Below, piece by piece: positions 1 to 8,407 of a stretch of 64,000 nucleotides of DNA. The stretch is from Rhizobium mesosinicum (GTDB lineage Bacteria; Pseudomonadota; Alphaproteobacteria; Rhizobiales; Rhizobiaceae). Where the stretch lies: positions 434,001-498,000 of the forward strand of contig NZ_JAEUAK010000003.1 in NCBI RefSeq assembly GCF_019511345.1, in the 5' to 3' direction. The notes under the pieces are model-generated. The model did not search any database and was not told where the DNA came from. It saw only the letters and a list, made by a program, of their open reading frames with translations. The position numbers and the translations under genes are program-made. Numbering within the stretch: the stretch's first letter is position 1; every line of letters begins with the position of its first letter.

Positions 1-771
1 AAAGGGACGCACCAGCCGGCCGGCCGCCAGATCGGCAGAGACGAGCGCGCTCCTGCCCAGCAACACACCTTCGCCTTGCACTGCAGCCTCGACAGCATAG
101 GCGGCAGATTCGTACCTTACCCCGTTGCTAGGGTTGATATCGTCCAGACCCGCAGCCCGCAGCCATGTCGCCCAGTCGATGCGGAAGTTGTCGTGGATAA
201 GCCTGTGATGCCTCAGGTCATCGGGTGTCCTGAGCGCATACTCCCCTTGCAGCAGTTCCGGACTGCAGACCGGCGAAACCTCTTCCTCAGCCAGGAACTC
301 CGATGTCACGCCTTCATATCCCCCGGCGCCGTAGCGGATCGCGATATCAATTCCGTCTCTGATGAAATCCGAAAACGTGCCGGACGTCGACAGGCGCACG
401 TCGATATCCCGGTTGGCGCGATGGAAGCGGTGGAGCCGCGGCACAAGCCACCGCCCTGCAAAGCCGTCAGACGTGCTGACATTAAGGACGCCGGCGGACT
501 TGGGCGCAGTTGCCGCGATTGTCGCAGCACCGATCCGATCAAGGGCCGCGCCGATCTCCGCAGCATAAGCGGCACCTACCGATGTGAGTTGGACGGATCG
601 GGTTCCCCTCTCAAAAAGCCGGCTGCCGAGCTGTTCCTCCAAGTTGCGGATCGCACGACTGACAGCGCCGTGCGTCACATGGAGCTCTGCGGCGGCCTTG
701 GTGAAGCTCAGATGACGAGCAGCGGCGTCGAAGGCTGGAAGCGTGGTCAGAGGTGGAAGTCGTCTCGGCAT
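1..771 (-). CDS. LysR family transcriptional regulator (3' end cut by window edge)
   Basis: A reading frame runs open from an ATG at 771 to the first base of the window, giving 257 residues of a protein that is usually about 300 long. Residues 1-60 form the winged helix-turn-helix: LSFTKAAAELHVTHGAVSRA is followed by IRNLEEQLGSRLFER, the family hallmark. The rest is the substrate-binding-type effector domain, ending in GVLLGRSALVSADLAAGRL, which resembles GcvA/AmpR-like members. It is divergent from the DUF1127/VOC pair, the usual place for a LysR target. An inverted repeat at 781-797 sits just upstream of its start. The effector cannot be told from sequence. Confidence 0.93.
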   Translation of the reverse strand, partial: MPRRLPPLTTLPAFDAAARHLSFTKAAAELHVTHGAVSRAIRNLEEQLGSRLFERGTRSVQLTSVGAAYAAEIGAALDRIGAATIAATAPKSAGVLNVSTSDGFAGRWLVPRLHRFHRANRDIDVRLSTSGTFSDFIRDGIDIAIRYGAGGYEGVTSEFLAEEEVSPVCSPELLQGEYALRTPDDLRHHRLIHDNFRIDWATWLRAAGLDDINPSNGVRYESAAYAVEAAVQGEGVLLGRSALVSADLAAGRLVRPF

Positions 772-780
772 CGAGTCACC

Positions 781-797
781 TGTGATTTCTAGTCACA
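781..797. promoter_or_regulatory. Inverted repeat upstream of the LysR gene, candidate operator
   Basis: TGTGA is followed by a 7-base spacer and TCACA, a perfect 5-base inverted repeat 10 bases upstream of the regulator's start codon. LysR proteins usually bind T-N11-A type dyads in such divergent regions, so autoregulation is plausible. This is inference; a dyad this short can occur by chance. Confidence 0.3.
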
Positions 798-853
798 AAT
801 CCTGCACGAATATTCGATTGTCGTCCAGCCAGGGGCCGTGCACTTTCGGCGCA

Positions 854-870
854 TCGAGAAGCTTTCTCGA
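854..870. promoter_or_regulatory. Perfect 7-3-7 palindrome before the DUF1127 gene
   Basis: TCGAGAA, GCT and TTCTCGA form a perfect palindrome 39 bases upstream of the DUF1127 start codon. It could be an operator or a short RNA hairpin in the leader. No T-run follows, so it is not an intrinsic terminator. Confidence 0.35.
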
Positions 871-909
871 ACCTGTTTATGCCAGTGTGTCGCCTAAGAG
901 GAGATCGTC

Positions 910-1176
910 ATGACTGTTACTTTCACTCACAATGAAAATTGCCGTCTCACCACGCGAGGCTCTGCGCACCTGCCCACGGTTCCAATTGACCTGCTTTGCG
1001 CAATGGTCACAGGACAAGCAGCCCGATTGTTCGCCGGCATTCGACGCCGCTGGACGATGAGACATATTGCACGCTTTTCCACCCATCGCCTGCAGGACAT
1101 CGGCTTCGAGCGCGATTGGGATGGGTCGCTAATGCAAATCAGCAATGGCCGAGTTGCCGGTCACCTCGAACACTGA
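910..1176 (+). CDS. DUF1127 domain-containing small protein
   Basis: This 88-residue protein ends in a DUF1127 (YjiS-like) region: a basic stretch GIRRRWTMRHIARF followed by the typical 'L..hrLqDIGFeR' signature, here THRLQDIGFERDW at about residues 58-70. In alphaproteobacteria such Arg-rich small proteins have been linked to RNA turnover and to phosphate or carbon metabolism; the role here is unknown. AAGAGGAGA lies just before the ATG. The next gene begins 12 bases after the stop, so both are probably one transcript, divergent from the LysR regulator. Confidence 0.75.
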   Translation: MTVTFTHNENCRLTTRGSAHLPTVPIDLLCAMVTGQAARLFAGIRRRWTMRHIARFSTHRLQDIGFERDWDGSLMQISNGRVAGHLEH

Positions 1177-1188
1177 AGGAGAAGCGAC

Positions 1189-1641
1189 ATGAAGATCTAT
1201 CCCCATCTTTGGTTTGCGTCTCGTGCGGAGGAGGCCATGGAGTTCTACACTTCAGTGTTCAAGGAGTCTCGAGTCCTTGGGCGCATCGATCTCCCCGACC
1301 CCGAACTGTCGGTTGTCCGCTTCGAATTGGGAGGTCTGCCGATCGCCGCGCTGAACGCTCACTCCCAGGTGCCATACAATGAAGCGTTCTCTTTTCAGGT
1401 CGAGACGGACGACCAGACTGAGACCGACTATTATTGGAATGCATTGACATCCGGAGGCGGCAAAGAACAGCCGTGCGGCTGGCTGACGGACAAGTTCGGC
1501 GTCTACTGGCAGGTCACGCCGACGATCCTGCTGCGGATGGTCGCCGATCCCGACAAGGAGAAGGCAGGGCGGGTGCTGCAGGCGATGTATAAGATGAAGA
1601 AGATCGTCATCGCCGATCTTGAACGGGCCTATCAAGGCTAG
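1189..1641 (+). CDS. VOC family protein, PhnB-like
   Basis: This 150-residue protein has the single vicinal-oxygen-chelate fold of the PhnB/'3-demethylubiquinone methyltransferase-like' family. It opens with IYPHLWFASRAEEAMEFYTS (residues 3-22) and contains DYYWNALTSGGGKEQPCGWL and the conserved DKFGVYWQVTP. Despite the old family name these are not methyltransferases, and most have no known substrate. A strong ribosome site (GGAGAAG) precedes the ATG. It is probably co-transcribed with the DUF1127 gene and possibly controlled by the divergent LysR protein. Confidence 0.85.
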   Translation: MKIYPHLWFASRAEEAMEFYTSVFKESRVLGRIDLPDPELSVVRFELGGLPIAALNAHSQVPYNEAFSFQVETDDQTETDYYWNALTSGGGKEQPCGWLTDKFGVYWQVTPTILLRMVADPDKEKAGRVLQAMYKMKKIVIADLERAYQG

Positions 1642-1740
1642 CGAAGGCCACTGGTTTCTATGGAGCCCACGCCAGTTCCTTTGCGCAGGCTTCCGGTGCA
1701 TTCCGCATCCGGCATCGTTTCCGGTTGATCCATCCCGCCA

Positions 1741-2520
1741 TCAACTGCGCTGCCCTGCAGCCTCGAGGATGAGACCGGTTATCTCGTCTGGATGAGAGAT
1801 CAACGACAGGTGGCTGGCTTGCACTTCGATGGTCTTTGCGCCCATGCGCTTGGCCATGAAACGTTCGAGATCGGGGTTGATGGTACGATCCTCCGTGGAG
1901 ACGGCATACCAACTCGGCTTGGAGCGCCAGGCCGCCTGGGTAGTCCTGCCTGTAAGAAGCGCTTTCTGGAACGGTTCCTGAACGGCATAGAGCACCTTTG
2001 CCTTCGCTTCCGGAAGGTCGCCGGCAAAATCGCGAAGGAACGCTGCTTCGGTAAGGCGTCCTTCGTCGCCATCGAAGACGATGCCGGCTGATGCTGGCGG
2101 CGTCGGATAGGTCTTGGCCAACGCCGTATAGTCCTCATCGGCATCCGGGGCACGCGCGGCCACATAAACGAGCGCGGAAACGTTTGGATGCACGCCAGCT
2201 TCCGTAACGATCATTCCGGCAAAGGAATGGCCAACCAGAACCGTCGGGCCGTCTTGTCGCGAGAGTACCCGCTGCGCCGCAGCGACCGCATCAGGCAGGG
2301 TTGTCAGTGGATTTTGTACCGAGGTGGCATTCAGCCCGGCGGCCTGCAAGCGCGCGATCACGTCGGACCAGCATGAGCCGTCAGCAAACAGCCCGTGCAG
2401 CAGGACGACGTTGCGAGCCTTTACCGGCGCGGGAGTCGCTGCTATCGCGCGAGTGGAGATGAGAGAAGCGGCGGCGCCGGCAACCAGGGCGCCGGTGAAC
2501 ATACGTCTGTTCATCATCAT
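1741..2520 (-). CDS. Secreted alpha/beta hydrolase
   Basis: The 259-residue protein is started at the first of three consecutive ATGs (2520), with AGAAGGAAA 8 bases upstream; an in-frame extension to 2628 has no such site. An RR-containing, Tat-like signal peptide (NRRMFTGALVAG to AIA-AT, residues 4-29) suggests export. The core has the oxyanion motif LLHGLFADGS (40-49), nucleophile elbow VGHSFAG (Ser99), Asp211 and His237. The compact cap resembles plant-type esterases (MES/hydroxynitrile lyase-like) found in many rhizobia. The substrate is unknown. It stands alone between oppositely arranged neighbours. Confidence 0.85.
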   Translation of the reverse strand: MMMNRRMFTGALVAGAAASLISTRAIAATPAPVKARNVVLLHGLFADGSCWSDVIARLQAAGLNATSVQNPLTTLPDAVAAAQRVLSRQDGPTVLVGHSFAGMIVTEAGVHPNVSALVYVAARAPDADEDYTALAKTYPTPPASAGIVFDGDEGRLTEAAFLRDFAGDLPEAKAKVLYAVQEPFQKALLTGRTTQAAWRSKPSWYAVSTEDRTINPDLERFMAKRMGAKTIEVQASHLSLISHPDEITGLILEAAGQRS

Positions 2521-2778
2521 GATTTCGTTTCCTTCTAGGTCAAGTGATTTCAGTGAAACCAATACGCCTAAGTAGAATTCTCCGGATATGATCTCGTGTC
2601 GGCGGAAGCAGCTCTGAAATCGGAGCAACGACGCTGCAGTATTTGCTGTTATGCCGCCGCTCCCTCTCGGACGACCATGTCAGCTTAGGATAAATAAAAA
2701 CCGGAGGCAGCTATATTGAGGTCTAGGCTCCTGCCTACCAATGGCTAGTCAAGCTGGTTGCAAGAAGCTTGACGGACG

Positions 2779-3513
2779 TTACGGATCACTGAAACCGATG
2801 TCCGCAAGAAGAGGGAGGTGGTCCGAGGCGATCCTCGCCAGCCGTGTTTCAAGGACTGTGGCTTTCTTTACGGTCAGTTGGTGGCTGACGAAGATGTGGT
2901 CGAGGCGCATCAGCGGGTAGCGGGAAGGGAAGGTGGCTCTCGGCGCCGCCGCACCGGTCAATTGGGCATCCTTCAGCGACCGCGCTGCAAGACGATAGGT
3001 CGCGGATGCCGGGATAGCATTTAAATCGCCACAAAGAACACTCGGAATGGACTCCTCTGTCGTGCCGCGCAGCCAGCCGGAATTCAGCAGCGTGGTCATC
3101 TGCTGGATGCGCTCGCGTCCGCGAAGACCCAGATGCGTGTTGACGACAAGCAGTTTTCTTTCGCCAACCATTATTTCAACGGAAAGTGCGCCGCGCGTTT
3201 CGCCGATAGACGGCAACGGGCCGGCCTTGACCGCGCCTGTGGGCAAGGCGGTGATGATTGCGTCGCCGTACTGTTCTTCGGCGATCGACAGGGCCGGATG
3301 GAAATGCGCCTGCATCTTCAGAAGTGATGCGATCATGTGAGCCTGATCGACACCACCTGTCCTTCGCCTGCCGACGTCGACTTCCTGTAGGGCAACGATG
3401 TCGGCCTCGGCCTCGGCGATGACATTGGCGATGCGGCCGGGGTCAAGCTTGCGGTCGGTACCGACGCAGCTATGCACATTGTAGGTCAAAAGTCTGATGG
3501 GTTTATCCGGCAT
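2779..3513 (-). CDS. Endonuclease/exonuclease/phosphatase (EEP) family protein, YbhP-like
   Basis: Starting at ATG 3513 the protein has 244 residues, beginning a few residues before the first EEP strand; an in-frame extension to 3627 has no domain content and would run into the divergent gene. EEP landmarks are LLTYNVHS (Asn12), ALQEVD (Glu44), NTHLGLRGR, CGDLNA and the C-terminal SDHLPL. These are the Mg2+-dependent phosphodiesterase/nuclease residues. In E. coli ybhP lies beside ybhN and clsB, and homologues of both flank this gene here, so a role in phospholipid metabolism or membrane homeostasis is more likely than DNA repair. Confidence 0.85.
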   Translation of the reverse strand: MPDKPIRLLTYNVHSCVGTDRKLDPGRIANVIAEAEADIVALQEVDVGRRRTGGVDQAHMIASLLKMQAHFHPALSIAEEQYGDAIITALPTGAVKAGPLPSIGETRGALSVEIMVGERKLLVVNTHLGLRGRERIQQMTTLLNSGWLRGTTEESIPSVLCGDLNAIPASATYRLAARSLKDAQLTGAAAPRATFPSRYPLMRLDHIFVSHQLTVKKATVLETRLARIASDHLPLLADIGFSDP

Positions 3514-3610
3514 GTACCTGCTGAAAGGTTGCTGCTGCAAGGAACACAAAACTCGCTCGTTCGTTCCCGCAGATCGAGCAGTAGCCTCACACTTCGAATA
3601 TGGATGATCG

Positions 3611-4582
3611 ATGACATTGAAAAGCATAATCTGGAACGGACTGCTTGCTGCAGCCCTCTGCCTGGCATTGTTTCTCCTCTACCGGATTTTCCAGCAGTAT
3701 AGTTTCGATCAGGTCATCCAGTCGGTGCGCAGCATACCTCTTTGGAGGGTTTGTCTGGCAGTTCTTTGTGCTGCTGCGTCCTATCTATGCCTGAGTTGCT
3801 TCGATTTCCTGGCGATCCGTTCTCTCGGAAAGTCGTTGCCCTACCCAAAGGTGGCGCTGGCTTCCTTCATCAGCCTTTCGCTCGGCCACAATATCGGCTT
3901 TGCGGGACTAAGCAGCGGAGCCGTTCGCTACCGTTATTACACACGCTGGGGACTGACAGCCGAGGATATGGCAAAGGTCATCCTCTTTTGTGGCGTCACA
4001 GTAGGGCTCGGACTGATTACGCTGGGCGGTCTTGCAATGATCATCAATCCCGTGGATGCCGGGCGTCTTCTGCAGATCGAGACGACAAGCAGCCGACTGT
4101 TCGGCCTGTTCGCCCTCGCGGTGCCGGGCGTCTATGCCGCGCTGGCTTTTTTCGTCCGCGGCAAATTGCAGGTCTGGCGCTGGTCGTTTCAGTTGCCGCA
4201 GCTTTCCATTGCCGTTGCACAGATCGCGGTTGGGACGATCAACTTCATCTTCGTTTCAGCCTGCCTTCACCAGATGCTCTCCGCCTTCGGCCACATTGCC
4301 TTCTTCCAATCGGCGACGGCTTTCGTGCTCGCCAATTCTGCAATCCTCGCGACGCATGTTCCGGGCGGCCTCGGGGTACTCGAGGCGACGGTTGCCTATG
4401 TGGTGCCGAAGGAGGCGTCGATCGGCGCGCTTATCGCCTTTCGCTGTGTCTATTTCTTCATTCCGCTGACGCTCGGCACCACCTTGCTGATCATCAGCGA
4501 GGTGGTGTTCCGACGGCGCTCACGCGGGGCGGACGGTGAGGCCGAGGCGCTTGAAAAACGAGCGCAAGCCCAGTCTGCGTAG
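3611..4582 (+). CDS. Lysylphosphatidylglycerol synthase transmembrane-type (UPF0104/YbhN) protein
   Basis: This 323-residue integral membrane protein has about eight hydrophobic segments and the LPG_synthase_TM pattern: SFISLSLGHNIGFAGLSSGA near residues 86-105 and HVPGGLGVLEATV near residues 250-262. It lacks the C-terminal aminoacyl-transferase domain of MprF, so it is a stand-alone flippase-like module and not a lysyl-PG synthase. Its 3' end overlaps the convergent phospholipase D gene by 63 bases. Together with the EEP and PLD genes it forms a ybhN-clsB-ybhP-like neighbourhood. Confidence 0.85.
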   Translation: MTLKSIIWNGLLAAALCLALFLLYRIFQQYSFDQVIQSVRSIPLWRVCLAVLCAAASYLCLSCFDFLAIRSLGKSLPYPKVALASFISLSLGHNIGFAGLSSGAVRYRYYTRWGLTAEDMAKVILFCGVTVGLGLITLGGLAMIINPVDAGRLLQIETTSSRLFGLFALAVPGVYAALAFFVRGKLQVWRWSFQLPQLSIAVAQIAVGTINFIFVSACLHQMLSAFGHIAFFQSATAFVLANSAILATHVPGGLGVLEATVAYVVPKEASIGALIAFRCVYFFIPLTLGTTLLIISEVVFRRRSRGADGEAEALEKRAQAQSA

Positions 4583-6025
4583 CAGCGAAAAAGGCTGGGT
4601 GGGGTCGAAGATAGTTGTACCGATAATCGGAGTGACGCTGCCGAACGGCTGGACCGCAAATTCCCGCAGGCCGCGCGGCCCGCTGTTGAACGCTTCGATG
4701 GCAGCGATCATCGAGCCGGAACGGATATTGGCCGCAGCAAAACTCTTTATCCCAACGCCGAGGAACTCCGCCAACAGCCTGTTGCGCAGCTCGGCGATCG
4801 CGCGGCGGTGATCTGCATTTCCGGCTTCGAGAAGCATGTCGCATTCCGAGTCCAGCCCCTCCGAGCGGTTGTTGAGATTGGAGGAGCCGATACGGACCAC
4901 GTCGTCGTCGGCGATTATGAGTTTGGAATGGACAAGTACTTCCACCTCAGCCTTCTTCCCCGGCACGACTGGATAATAAACGCGCAGCCGGTTCTTGTGA
5001 TCAACTCGCTTGAGCCGCCGAATGACACGATCACGATTGTTGCCCATGACAATCTTTTCGATCAGCCCATGGGAGCTGCGCGTGCAGATGACCACCACTT
5101 CCGGTCCTTCCTCCTCCTGAAGACGCGCTGCAATGGCGTCGGCGACGCGGAAGGATGAAAAATACTGCGTCTCGATGTAAAGCTGTCGCTTGGCTCCAGC
5201 AATTACATCGAGGGTCATGGCGATGCCGGCGCTGGCGCCCGACCGAAAGGCCGTCGACGGCTCTGTCAGAGCGAAGCTGACAGGGCAGTTGGCCATTGAA
5301 ATGGAAAGATCGTCCGGCCAGACGAAATCGATGCCCTCGCCAACCGACGTATGGATCTCACCGGTAGCCTCTTCCCATCGCCGCCTTGCGATTTCGCCGA
5401 TGCGCCGCGCGGCATCACCAGTGACCATCGCCTGAACGTCGTGCAGCGGATCGTAGAAAACGCCTTCAGGCGCGCGTCGCAGTTTGTCGTCGGCGCGATG
5501 GCGGCGGGTATCCCATCGCCGTGACGTCAAATCCATTCCACCGATGAAGGCGACCGCGTCATCGATGCACACGAGTTTCTGATGGTGGCTGCCACGTATC
5601 GCACTCTGGATATCGAAACGCAGATCGATTCCCGGGCTCTTCGGGAAGGCCTTCTTTCGTAACAGCTTCACGGATTTTTCCGAATAGATCGGGCCGAGTG
5701 TCCAGACGAGGATACGTATTTTCAGCTCCGGACTTGCCGCGCTTAACGCATGCAGCATGTCGCCCAATGTCTCGTCGGACTTTTCCGGCTCCATCAGGAT
5801 ATCGGGATTGAAGTCCCAGCCGACGATCCAGATGGTGCGCTTAGCCTGTCGCAGGGTGCGCGCCAGTTCCGCGAAATAATTATTGCCATTAATCAGGAAG
5901 GCAGTCTTCGCAGCGGTGTCTCCAACGTGAAAACGTCTCGCCCTACGTTCACTGTCGCTGCTTCGCCGCCGTTCCTCTGCCTGGGATAAGGTCGGATGAT
6001 GGTATATATTTTTAGATATGGTCAT
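4520..6025 (-). CDS. Phospholipase D-type cardiolipin synthase (ClsB-like)
   Basis: From ATG 6025, preceded by AAGG, the protein has 501 residues; a GTG nine codons upstream is the alternative. It carries two HKD motifs: HQK....D at about 148-155 with AFIGGMD behind it, and HSK....D at about 366-373 followed by RIGSSNLNNRS. These mark the PLD superfamily that condenses phosphatidylglycerol (or PG plus PE) into cardiolipin. There is no N-terminal membrane hairpin, as in ClsB rather than ClsA. The last 63 bases overlap the convergent ybhN-like gene. A generic phospholipase D remains possible. Confidence 0.85.
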   Translation of the reverse strand: MTISKNIYHHPTLSQAEERRRSSDSERRARRFHVGDTAAKTAFLINGNNYFAELARTLRQAKRTIWIVGWDFNPDILMEPEKSDETLGDMLHALSAASPELKIRILVWTLGPIYSEKSVKLLRKKAFPKSPGIDLRFDIQSAIRGSHHQKLVCIDDAVAFIGGMDLTSRRWDTRRHRADDKLRRAPEGVFYDPLHDVQAMVTGDAARRIGEIARRRWEEATGEIHTSVGEGIDFVWPDDLSISMANCPVSFALTEPSTAFRSGASAGIAMTLDVIAGAKRQLYIETQYFSSFRVADAIAARLQEEEGPEVVVICTRSSHGLIEKIVMGNNRDRVIRRLKRVDHKNRLRVYYPVVPGKKAEVEVLVHSKLIIADDDVVRIGSSNLNNRSEGLDSECDMLLEAGNADHRRAIAELRNRLLAEFLGVGIKSFAAANIRSGSMIAAIEAFNSGPRGLREFAVQPFGSVTPIIGTTIFDPTQPFSLLRRLGLRSFFKRLGLTVRPA

Positions 6026-6444
6026 GATTGCCTTGGCCTCTGAACTGATCACAAACGCTCAGGATTTCCTCAGGTTCCCTAGGCCCGGTGTCGGACTCAC
6101 CGACAGCAGAATCGGTTCCAATGCCGATTGGCGAGGTGGTCATTCATTATTGCGGCCGCGAGGAGTTCCTGCGAAGGCTCGCCCATCCTTCCAGCTCTAT
6201 TTCCTCTGTCATCATAAGCACGCAATGCGCGGGACACCTGATGAGTTGCGGCGACGGACGATCTTCTCGCAGAGCTCGGGCTTCCCCGCTTCTCCCCATG
6301 CCAAAATTCACAATTCAAACTGCGATGATCGATCGGCCGAAAGACGGCGCGCAACCTTCAGCCGGATTGCAACATTCAACGCAGCAGTAGCGTTAACTCC
6401 TTTCTGGCGATCGGCGAGGCCAAAATGCGTAGGGGCTGGCCCGG
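6026..6444. other. Gene-free stretch between the PLD and GGCT genes
   Basis: About 420 bases hold no reading frame with convincing protein character. The divergent promoters of the two flanking genes should lie here. I see no RNA gene, repeat or clear operator. Confidence 0.5.
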
Positions 6445-6870
6445 ATGACACGGAACGTCTTTGTTTTCGGAACTCTGAAGAGAGGCTTTCCTCTTCATGA
6501 ACAGGGGCTTTCCTGCAACAGTTTTCGCGGGATCTTCAGGACACGCGACCGTTATCCGATGCTTATCGCCGGTCCTTGGTTCGCGCCGATGATGTTCAAC
6601 GAACCGGGCGTCGGATATCGCGTCATCGGTGAACTCTACGAGGCTGACCAAGATACGATAGCAAAGCTGGATCGGCTGGAATCCATCGGCAAGCCGGGTA
6701 ACCTGCGAGTTGCGATAGAAGTGGAGCCCGTCGTCGGCGGACCAGCATGGTCCGCACTTGTCTACATGAAATCGCGGCAGCTCGCCGACCCAATTCACTC
6801 GGGTTATCTACAAATTTACGAAGACAGGCGGTTTATCCCATTCGACCGGAGAGACGGGCATCGCTGCTGA
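6445..6870 (+). CDS. Gamma-glutamylcyclotransferase family protein
   Basis: This 141-residue protein shows the GGCT/AIG2-like fold. The substrate-binding loop VFVFGTLKRG is at residues 5-14, followed by PLHEQGL, then VIGELYEAD with the likely catalytic Glu and the KLDRLE segment. Members cleave gamma-glutamyl amines or peptides to 5-oxoproline. The length and the FGTLKRGFP loop fit the gamma-glutamylaminecyclotransferase/AIG2 branch better than ChaC. It is monocistronic as far as can be seen, and its substrate is unknown. Confidence 0.8.
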   Translation: MTRNVFVFGTLKRGFPLHEQGLSCNSFRGIFRTRDRYPMLIAGPWFAPMMFNEPGVGYRVIGELYEADQDTIAKLDRLESIGKPGNLRVAIEVEPVVGGPAWSALVYMKSRQLADPIHSGYLQIYEDRRFIPFDRRDGHRC

Positions 6871-7106
6871 ACTCTGATCTTCCGATTCAAAATTCCTTTT
6901 CGTCGAAGGAACAATCAGAAGGCCGAGGGGTTCGAGCATGAGAACGAAACCGCCAGACCGTCCGCAGCCGGGAATGCGTAGAAATATGCAGCGAATGCCC
7001 TGCCAATTGTGAACGAAGTCTCGACAGCAAGAATATCGAGACAATATCGGGACGATGTCGTTGACCGGCGTATCGATCCTGAGTGCCCGGATGAAGGAGC
7101 TTCGTG

Positions 7107-7295
7107 ATGCCTGCAAAATCAAAATCTCAACAGATGGCTGCCGGCGCAGCCCTTGCCGCCAAGCGCGGCGAGAAGAAGAAGAGCGAACTGAAAGGTGCTT
7201 CAAAGAGCATGGTCGATTCCATGAGCGAGAAGGAACTTCACGACATGGCGTCCACTAAGCAGAAGGGAAAGCCAGCGCACTCCTCCAAGTCCTGA
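7107..7295 (+). CDS. DUF3008 family small basic protein
   Basis: This 62-residue Lys-rich protein matches the DUF3008 pattern: MPAKSKSQQMAAGAALAAKR, then KKSELKGASKSM and MSEKELHDMASTKQKGKP. ATG 7107 is preferred over the GTG one codon earlier because AAGGAG lies 8 bases upstream of it. Function is unknown; the family is widespread in Rhizobiales. A weak hairpin (7305-7321) follows the stop codon. Confidence 0.8.
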   Translation: MPAKSKSQQMAAGAALAAKRGEKKKSELKGASKSMVDSMSEKELHDMASTKQKGKPAHSSKS

Positions 7296-7304
7296 GGCCC
7301 ACTG

Positions 7305-7321
7305 CCCGCTTCAAGAGCGGG
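7305..7321 (+). terminator. Possible weak terminator after the DUF3008 gene
   Basis: CCCGCT, a 5-base loop and AGCGGG form a 6-base GC-rich stem 9 bases after the stop codon. Only two T residues follow, so termination would be weak. Confidence 0.35.
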
Positions 7322-7429
7322 TTGCGGCGCGGCGGTCTCGACGTTCACCTGCCGCCTCGAGTGACGACGCTCGTTTGCCGCGGGTTTTGATGATCGACCT
7401 GCAGAAATCTCACCAGTCAGGAGGTATGT

Positions 7430-8302
7430 GTGCAACCAACGATCCATAGATATGTGACCGTCAATGGTATCGATGTCTTTTGCCGCGAGGCCGGGCCTGA
7501 AAATGCCCCTGTGGTGCTGTTGCTGCACGGTTATCCATGCTCGTCATATGAATTCCGCAATCTGATCCCAGGGCTGGCGGATCGCTGGCGGCTGCTTGCG
7601 CCGGATCTTCCAGGTGCCGGCTATAGCGCGACCCCTAATGACTTCGACTACAGCTTCGACGGCTATGCCGACTTTCTGGACAGCTTCGTGAAGACGGTGG
7701 GCGTGGAGCGATTCGCGCTGTATCTCCACGACTTCGGATCTCCGATCGGCGCGCGGCTGGCCATCAAGGCGCCGGAGCGTATCGTGGCGCTCATCATCCA
7801 AAATGGCGATATCCCTTACGAAGATGCGTTGGGATCGAAATATGCCGAGATCGAGAAGACCTGGCAGCTTCCGCGGTCCGATATGAGGGCGAAAGTGGCG
7901 GAGGCGATCAACGAGGATACATTCAGGGAGGAATTCCTGAACGATGTGAGGCCCGATCTCGCCAAGCAGATTCCTCCCGACCTCTGGAAGCTGCATTGGT
8001 CGTTGATGACGCCGAAGCGCAAGGATATTGCGATTGACCTGATCGCCGGCCTGAAAGAGAACCGTGCGTGGTTTCCCCAACATCGAAATTACCTTGCCAT
8101 ATATCGTCCGCCGACGCTGATCGTATGGGGGCCTCAGGACGGCTACATGCCGGAGAAGTCGGCGCGTGCCTACCTCCGCGATCTCCCCGACGCCGAACTG
8201 CATCTGCTGGATGGCGGTCATTGGCTGCTGGAGACTAATCTCGATGAGGTGTTGCCGCTCATCCGCGATTTTCTTGGCCGAGTTCACAAGAGCACGACCT
8301 GA
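7430..8302 (+). CDS. Alpha/beta hydrolase, epoxide hydrolase/haloalkane dehalogenase-like
   Basis: This 290-residue protein begins with GTG at 7430, set by AGGAGGT at 7419-7425. Landmarks are LLLHGYPCSSYEFRNLIP (residues 31-48), LLAPDLPGAGYS, the nucleophile elbow YLHDFGSPIGARL with Asp101 in place of Ser, and GGHWLLE with His264. An Asp nucleophile in HDFGSP is characteristic of epoxide hydrolases, fluoroacetate dehalogenases and haloalkane dehalogenases. The natural substrate is not evident. An out-of-frame ATG four bases upstream would give only a 7-codon peptide. Confidence 0.85.
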   Translation: MQPTIHRYVTVNGIDVFCREAGPENAPVVLLLHGYPCSSYEFRNLIPGLADRWRLLAPDLPGAGYSATPNDFDYSFDGYADFLDSFVKTVGVERFALYLHDFGSPIGARLAIKAPERIVALIIQNGDIPYEDALGSKYAEIEKTWQLPRSDMRAKVAEAINEDTFREEFLNDVRPDLAKQIPPDLWKLHWSLMTPKRKDIAIDLIAGLKENRAWFPQHRNYLAIYRPPTLIVWGPQDGYMPEKSARAYLRDLPDAELHLLDGGHWLLETNLDEVLPLIRDFLGRVHKSTT

Positions 8303-8407
8303 ACAGAGGTCTTCAGTGTATGGCCGATGATGTTCAGCAAATCTGTCCGTGTGAGCGCGCTGCCGATCGCAAAGAGAAGAGCCGGGTTGAACCCGGCTCC
8401 GATATGA

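Noticed and set aside
76..792. A 238-codon open frame on the plus strand
   Set aside because: It lies antisense to the LysR gene, whose minus-strand translation has clear helix-turn-helix and effector-domain motifs. The plus-strand product has no domain character.
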